DNA of 64,000 nt from CAWAPS01 sp963783945 (GTDB lineage: Bacteria; Actinomycetota; Acidimicrobiia; Acidimicrobiales; Palsa-688), in NCBI GenBank assembly GCA_963783945.1, contig CAWAPS010000030.1:1-64000 (forward strand), written 5' to 3'. This document shows, piece by piece, positions 59,464-64,000 of the stretch. Position 1 is the first letter of the stretch. Each line of letters starts with the position of its first letter. The position numbers were made by a program, and so were the translations under genes. The notes under the pieces are model-generated. The model worked only from the letters and a program-made list of their open reading frames with translations, was not told the origin of the DNA and ran no database searches.

Positions 59464-60585
59464 CTACTTGGGAGGTCGTCCCATCGGGGGCCGGATGGGA
59501 GCGATGGGGGGCTCGGCCCCCCGACGTGGTCCCGACCACAAAGCGGGAACGGCATCCACCGCGGCGGCCACCGAGTAGGCGGCTTTCTCATAGTTGAGCC
59601 GCCAGCCCACGAACTCGGCCCACGCCTCGGCCGGGTCGCGCTCTATCGGAAAGTCGACTTCGCGCATACGGTCGACCGCCTCGAGGAACTCCTGGTAGGT
59701 GAGGGTGATCTGCCCGCTTCGATCTTGCTCGTCAGCCGCCTCCAGCCCCATCGCCCCGGCAATCTGGTTGATGCAGAGAAAGCCTCCCCGTAAGAACAAG
59801 CGGGCGGGTACCACGGGCGCGGCTGCAGGCGACAGGGCGAGGAACAGCGCGGCCGAGTCGAGCATCGCCAGGAGCGCGGTCACCCACGACGACAGAGCCT
59901 TGGGAGACCTGAATCGCACGAGCGGCAGATACGCGGTATGGCTCTCTGCGACGTCGGCGGCCCACCGCTCCCACCTGGTGTACAGATCAGGGAGCGAATC
60001 GAGCGTGGACACGCCGGTCCCGAGGGCGTAGTGGGTGCGGGCCAGCAACTCTGGACCCCAGGTCGGGACTCCGGCCCTGGCGTTCAGGAGCGCCACTTCG
60101 GTCTCCCTGCGGTTGTAGGCCGAATACAGCGTTGGGAGATAGGCGATCTGGAGCGAAACGATCACCAGCCCCGTGGCGGCTGCTATGTAGACGATGGCTT
60201 TAGGGGCTGCTCCACCTGGCACCGCGAACCCGAGGGTGAACAGTGAGGATCCCGCCACCGCGAATGCGGATGCCACGCCTCCCGCCAGGAACGGCCAGAA
60301 CAGCAGCGCGTAACCCACAAACGACGTCACCAGCCAACCGGCCAGCTGAGTCAGAAGAATCACCGCCGCTTCCCCGGCGAGGAATCGATCCCGCCGCCTG
60401 TAGTCGGCCATCCCCGAGGTGGCGATCCGGAACGCCCGATCAACGATCGGGTGCACCCAACCAGTCAGCCAGCCTCCCACGACGCGAGGAACAACGAGTG
60501 TGCCGACCAGGCTTGCCCCCGCGGCCAGCACGAGTAAGACACCTACCACTGCGGCCGCCGAGCGGGCAGCAAGCGGTACCACCAT
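59464..60585 (-). CDS. Multi-span membrane protein, ion-channel-like
   Basis: The ATG at 60585 with GGAGGAG upstream gives 373 residues. Membrane spans include AVVGVLLVLAAGASLVGTLV, LLTQLAGWLVTSFVGYALLF and AIVYIAAATGLVIVSLQIAY. Between the second and third spans SSLFTLGFAVPGG looks like the pore loop of two-span potassium-channel proteins (T-L-G-F). The C-terminal 180 residues are soluble and helical. Function is inferred only from this pore-like motif. Confidence 0.75.
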   Translation of the reverse strand: MVVPLAARSAAAVVGVLLVLAAGASLVGTLVVPRVVGGWLTGWVHPIVDRAFRIATSGMADYRRRDRFLAGEAAVILLTQLAGWLVTSFVGYALLFWPFLAGGVASAFAVAGSSLFTLGFAVPGGAAPKAIVYIAAATGLVIVSLQIAYLPTLYSAYNRRETEVALLNARAGVPTWGPELLARTHYALGTGVSTLDSLPDLYTRWERWAADVAESHTAYLPLVRFRSPKALSSWVTALLAMLDSAALFLALSPAAAPVVPARLFLRGGFLCINQIAGAMGLEAADEQDRSGQITLTYQEFLEAVDRMREVDFPIERDPAEAWAEFVGWRLNYEKAAYSVAAAVDAVPALWSGPRRGAEPPIAPIRPPMGRPPK

Positions 60586-60716
60586 GGTTCTCCTCCGATC
60601 CACGACTTAGGTCGAAGCTATCGAAGACACGGTCCGGCCCGACCTGCGGTTTGGGAGGTGTCCTCGGCGTGACGACGCCGTTCCCGGAGGATCCGGCGCG
60701 AGTATCGTGTTCGTTT

Positions 60717-60923
60717 GTGGCAGATAGACAGCCTGGCCTCGTAGTCCAAGTGGTGGCCCACTCGCTCGTCGCGCTGGGGGTGGCACTGGTTGTGTCCAGG
60801 ATCCTGCCCAGACGAGCTGCCCTCGGAGTCGCGATCCTCGGGGTGGTCGGCCATGGATTGCTCGATAAGCCAGTGGCGAACGGTATGGCCCGCTTGGTCA
60901 AGCGACCATCACTCGAGGGGTAA
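60717..60923 (+). CDS. Small membrane protein, 68 aa
   Basis: A GTG start gives 68 residues with two short hydrophobic stretches (VAHSLVALGVALVVSRILP and RRAALGVAILGVVGHGLLDK) and a basic end (RLVKRPSLEG). The upstream frame is open but Arg/Pro-rich and antisense to the channel-like gene. No family is recognised. The following 169 bp to 61092 hold nothing that I recognise. Confidence 0.5.
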   Translation: MADRQPGLVVQVVAHSLVALGVALVVSRILPRRAALGVAILGVVGHGLLDKPVANGMARLVKRPSLEG

Positions 60924-61092
60924 CGCCGCCCCGACACAGTCTCGCGTGGTATTGCGCCGGGTAGGCAATCAATCCCGGGCCACCTACGCTCTTACCTCTG
61001 TCCGGGCCGTCATCAAAAGGATAGATGCGTTAGGTGCCCGTTTGTGCGTATTCTGGTGCGTCTGAACGTCCCCATATTCCCAGGAGATGATT

Positions 61093-61483
61093 GTGCCAGC
61101 AAAGCTTGTTGTAATCGCACGAGACGGCGGTAGCCAGATCTCCCTGGTGGGCGCGAGCGGCAAAGCTCTGCTCACTTCGGTGGTGTTCACCGAGCCCCGA
61201 GCCAAAGGAGCCACGTTCGCGCGCGCTCAAGGGAATGCTGGGCGACAACGTCGTAGTCGACGACCGTACGCCGTCGGCGTCGTCGGCCCGGGGCCGTTCG
61301 AGCGTCGAAGCGCAGGAGGGGACAAGGGCGAAGCGGGCGGCCAAGACCACCAGGAAGTCGACGGCCCGGCGGTCCAGGAGCGTGAGCGCCGCCAGTGCCA
61401 CTGGTACCAGGGCCAAGCCGGCCAAGCGCGCCCGCAAGTCGACAAAATCGGCCTCAAAGCGTCAGCCCGCATCGGAGGGCTGA
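61093..61483 (+). CDS. DUF1508/YegP-like protein with Lys/Arg-rich tail (frameshifted)
   Basis: A GTG start with AGGAG upstream. The frame opens KLVVIARDGGSQISLVGASG and LLTSVVFTEPRAKGATF, then in the +1 frame continues ALKGMLGDNVVVDDRTP and a histone-H1-like tail (RAKRAAKTTRKSTARRSRSV, SKRQPASEG). The break lies in GCGCGCGC at about 61219-61228. The locus is 391 bp (3n+1), giving about 129 residues after correction. The basic tail may bind nucleic acid. Confidence 0.65.
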
Positions 61484-61630
61484 GCCTGCCGTATCCCGGC
61501 CGCGAGGTGAGCTGGCCCGAGCCGCGGGCCCACTTGCGCTTCTGAAGGTCGGTGGGACCACCGGCATGGCGTGGCCGAATCGGACGGCGACCGGTTGCGT
61601 CCGTACGCCCAACCGTCAAGGATTAAGGGC

Positions 61631-62534
61631 ATGTCCGCGCGGAAGATTCTCGTCGGCACGTGCTCGTGGACAGATTCGACGCTCCTCAAGCAGACGGATT
61701 GGTATCCGAAGAAGTCCATGTCGGCCGCCGAGCGCCTCGCCTTCTACGCGTCGCGGTTCTCTATCGCTGAAGCGGACAGTACCTACTACTTCCCGCCTTC
61801 GCCCCAGCTGGTCCGCGGATGGTCGGATAGGACCCCTCGATCGTTCACCATGAACGTAAAGGCATACTCACTCCTGACCGGTCATCCGGCCCAGCCCAAC
61901 TCGCTGTGGCCCGATCTGCGGGAGACCATTAAGGCCGAGTTCGCCGGCAAGCGCAACGTCTACCTTTCCCACCTGCCCCCAGACTCCGTAGAAGAGGTGT
62001 GGAAACGGTTCAGACACGCACTCCGGCCCCTCGAGGAGTCGGGAAAGCTCGGGGCGGTCCTCATGCAGTATCCCGAGTGGTTCACCGCCAAAAGGGACAA
62101 CCGGGCCGAGCTGGCCGGTATCCGGGAACGCTGGGCCGACGTCCCGGTGTGCGTCGAGTTCCGGTCGCCGACTTGGCTGACGACCCCCGAGGATCGCGAC
62201 CGAACCTTGGGCCTGTTGGGCGACCTCCGCCTTTCCCTGGTGGTGGTGGACGCGCCCGAAGTGTCAAAGCTTCCGACCGTCGTCGAGGTAACGAGCCCCG
62301 CCCTGGCCGTGGTCCGCTTCCACGGGCGCAACGACGATACCTGGACCAAGGCTGAGACGGCTGCCGAACGCTTCCGGTACCTGTACTCTAGGCCCCAGCT
62401 TCGAGCCTGGGTTCCAAAGCTACAGATGCTCGCCGAGCGGGCCGAGCACGTGCACGCCCTGATCGAACAATTGCTACCAGGATTACGGCGTGCGCAACGC
62501 CGCCGACCTCTCCGCCCTGCTGCCGGCTGATTGA
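61631..62534 (+). CDS. DUF72 protein (frameshift near the 3' end)
   Basis: The ATG at 61631 follows AAGGA. The TIM-barrel-type DUF72 protein has KILVGTCSWTDSTLLKQTDW, YASRFSIAEADSTYYFPPSP, FTMNVKAYSLLTGHP, VPVCVEFRSPTWLTTPEDRD and VVRFHGRNDDTW. After VHALI the frame as sequenced turns Arg-rich. Removing one G at about 62465 gives the family-typical end NNCYQDYGVRNAADLSALLP and a stop at 62534. The locus is 904 bp (3n+1), 300 residues when corrected. Function is unknown. Confidence 0.85.
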
Positions 62535-62543
62535 TGACCCGCC

Positions 62544-62853
62544 TCACTCTTCGGCGGAACTGGCGCCGGAACTCCGGGTCGCCGCCTCTATCGACGAAAA
62601 GTTGTCAGTCTCAGCCGCTCGGATCGACCGGCGTACGGAGGCCACCTGGGAAAAATATCGCCGAAGCTGCTCCTCCTCCGAGGACCCGAACGACAGTGGA
62701 TCGTCGAGGAGCCGGCGAACGAGATCGTAAACCTCGGATTCATGGCCCTCCCGGATCCAGGTCGGTCCCCGCAACGACCACCCGCAATACCGGGATGAGG
62801 GTGAGAAGGGCTAAAACGATATACAGCAGAAGCCCAACTTGCCAACCGTTCAT
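62544..62853 (-). CDS. Small single-span membrane protein, probably frameshifted
   Basis: From the ATG at 62853, AGGGGGG precedes a span NGWQVGLLLYIVLALLTLIP with VLRVVVAGTDL, and the frame then stops at 62740. The adjacent frame continues with a helical, charged segment, GHESEVYDLVRRLLDDPLSF and EEEQLRRYFSQVASVRRSIR, to 62544. The combined length is 310 bp (3n+1), so a single inserted base would explain both pieces as one protein of about 102 residues. This is less certain than the other frameshifts because no family is known. Confidence 0.45.
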
Positions 62854-62926
62854 CTGCCGGACCCCCCTCGGGTACAGGTTGCCGGCACGCTAGCAAACCC
62901 GGCCCCGCCTGCGGTTGAGTTCGCTT

Positions 62927-63715
62927 CTACGGCTTGCGCCGATACCTGTAGACCGTGACCGACGCCCACTTGCACGGCGGGGGGGGGATGACTATGACCC
63001 GGAGGTCCCCAGACGCCGTATCGAAGTCGATCCCTTCCACTTCGAAGGTGCCCGAACATCGGCTCTCGAGCGGTAACGCGCCGAGGCAGGAGACCCGCCC
63101 CGCGACCTGATGACCATCGAGCGGGCGATCCAGGTCGACCTGGAGCAGTTGGCGGGCCACCGGCCAAAGCGTGGTGCCGGGATCGTCACTCGAGCACAAC
63201 AGGGTGACGGGGTCGACGAATACGCCGCCCTGAATGTTGCGGACTGGTCGGTCGAGCTCGACGGTACCGGCCAGAAGCAGGGCGTCGGCGGACGCGCTGG
63301 AGTTGAGCATGGGGGTAGGGAAGACCAAGAAGCGACTCATCTCGCCCCATTCGCCTGAAACCATCCACTGGCCCTCGGGGCTGATGGCGACGAAAGAATT
63401 GTTCATCATCTCGCCCGGGGCCAATTGATGGATGAAGTCCCAGCTCGACCCATCAGTTCTGCTGGCCCGGTACATCTTCGACGTAGCTTCGGCCGGACCC
63501 TGGTAGCAATCCACGATCACTCCGTGGCGAGAGTCAGGATCACCGATGTGGACCCACTTACGGTCAACGCGCAGTCGCCACGGCACCGACCACCCGCCCC
63601 GGAAGAGGAGCTGGCGGCCGCCATCGGCGTCGACAACTGTCGTCACACCCTCATCGGAAAAGTACGGAAGTCGATCCTCTTTTCCAACAAGCTCCCAGGG
63701 ACCCAGCGTGCTCAC
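62927..63715 (-). CDS. Conserved hypothetical protein, possibly beta-propeller
   Basis: A 262-residue protein without a signal peptide, made of many short strands: DGGRQLLFRGGWSVPWRLRV, GHVIVDCYQG-like GVIVDCYQGPAEATSKMYRA, FVAISPEGQWMVSGEWGEMS and ALLLAGTVELDRPVRNIQGG. The SPEGQWMVSGEW phrase resembles a propeller blade. No catalytic motif is seen. It is alone, between the small membrane protein and the cyclase fragment. Confidence 0.65.
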   Translation of the reverse strand: MSTLGPWELVGKEDRLPYFSDEGVTTVVDADGGRQLLFRGGWSVPWRLRVDRKWVHIGDPDSRHGVIVDCYQGPAEATSKMYRASRTDGSSWDFIHQLAPGEMMNNSFVAISPEGQWMVSGEWGEMSRFLVFPTPMLNSSASADALLLAGTVELDRPVRNIQGGVFVDPVTLLCSSDDPGTTLWPVARQLLQVDLDRPLDGHQVAGRVSCLGALPLESRCSGTFEVEGIDFDTASGDLRVIVIPPPPCKWASVTVYRYRRKP

Positions 63716-63764
63716 GGTTACCGGACACTAACGGTTCAAACCGCGCCATGGGCAGTCCATGGCC

Positions 63765-64000
63765 CTACGCGGGTTGTGACGCGGGGCGGCCGAGCACGAA
63801 GGCGGGTACCGGGTGGTCCAACCCGCGGATCCGCTGCGGGCCAATTGGGCGAACAATCCAGCGATCGGTGGGCAGCGCCGCAGCCGCTTCTTCGGTGAGC
63901 ACCAGCTCGCCCGGTCCCGCCACCTTGACCAGACGTGAGACCAGATTGACGAGCGGGCCGAAGTAGTCGCCCTCCCTCGGTATCGCCATGCCGTAACCGA
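63765..64000 (-). CDS. Adenylate/guanylate cyclase domain protein, 5' part outside window
   Basis: Only the C-terminal 77 codons or so are present, running off the right edge. GMAIPREGDYFGPLVNLVSR matches the end of the class III nucleotide-cyclase catalytic domain, with the (N)xxSR motif, followed by VAGPGELVLTEEAAAALP and RPIGPQRIRGLDHPVPAFVL. Metal-binding residues lie upstream, outside the window, so activity cannot be judged. Confidence 0.85.
   Translation of the reverse strand, partial: GYGMAIPREGDYFGPLVNLVSRLVKVAGPGELVLTEEAAAALPTDRWIVRPIGPQRIRGLDHPVPAFVLGRPASQPA

Noticed and set aside
60243..60716. Upstream part of the open plus-strand frame before the 68-residue membrane protein
   Set aside because: Antisense to the channel-like gene and Arg/Pro-rich, as expected of a shadow.
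1..64000. tRNA, rRNA, riboswitch or replication origin
   Set aside because: I looked for tRNA-like cloverleaf ends, rRNA signatures and DnaA-box clusters by eye and saw none; a covariance search would be needed to exclude small RNAs.

Overview
The window is high-GC DNA with frequent GTG and TTG starts, 4-nt ATGA/GTGA overlaps, two F420-type luciferase-like oxidoreductases, a DrrA/DrrB-type exporter, PadR/MarR/TetR/AraC regulators, a SARP/BTAD regulator and an actinobacterial-style contractile injection locus. This points to an uncultured or little-studied Actinomycetota. The many CoA-transferase, LLM-oxidoreductase, MaoC-like and DUF35-thiolase genes would suit Acidimicrobiia, but I cannot prove the class from the sequence. 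I saw no rRNA, tRNA, CRISPR array, transposase or integrase.

Region 1 (1-23.4 kb) is a catabolic, CoA-centred island. It holds a truncated LLM oxidoreductase, a thiolase-like protein with its DUF35 partner, a divergent acyl-CoA synthetase, an APH-type phosphotransferase, NTF2-like proteins, a FAS1/MaoC-type dehydratase, a GntR regulator, two VOC proteins, two family III CoA-transferases, an E1 alpha/beta 2-oxoacid dehydrogenase pair, an HSL-type esterase, a branched-chain-amino-acid-type ABC binding lipoprotein, an MBL hydrolase coupled to an LLM oxidoreductase, an SDR and an AraC regulator. Two decayed genes lie among them: an SDR remnant and an ABC-ATPase scrap. Two near-identical 28-bp operator-like sites sit at almost the same distance upstream of two genes.

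Region 2 (23.5-28.5 kb) has small proteins, a bidirectional hairpin, a DrrAB-type ABC exporter with an upstream PadR regulator, and a MarR regulator.

Region 3 (28.7-42.1 kb, plus strand) has a large NTPase-BTAD regulator, a zinc-ribbon/PASTA membrane protein, a MoxR-DUF58-transglutaminase module, a very large PKD/PASTA/NHL beta-propeller protein and an atypical LuxR regulator. A degraded copy of part of the BTAD gene sits between direct repeats just before moxR.

Region 4 (42.6-56.7 kb, mostly minus strand) is an extracellular contractile injection system (eCIS/PVC-like) locus: tail-terminator DUF4255 protein, sheath, three tube-type proteins, tail-assembly protein, DUF6760, a DUF4157 protein, LysM spike-adaptor, VgrG-like spike, gp25, baseplate J, tail protein I and a zinc-ribbon/proline-rich protein. 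No capsid, portal, terminase or recognisable tail fibre accompanies it, and no Pvc15-type AAA+ ATPase is in view.

Region 5 (57-64 kb) is chromosomal housekeeping and hypothetical genes: TetR with an NTF2-like partner, DUF1059, an SH3 lipoprotein, a channel-like membrane protein, DUF1508-like, DUF72 and a truncated adenylate cyclase.

An important caveat: six genes, and probably a seventh, between 28.7 and 62.9 kb are broken by an apparent single-base insertion. In every case the gene length is 3n+1. Correcting the frame restores the family-typical protein. Either the assembly carries insertion errors or these genes are recently disrupted.
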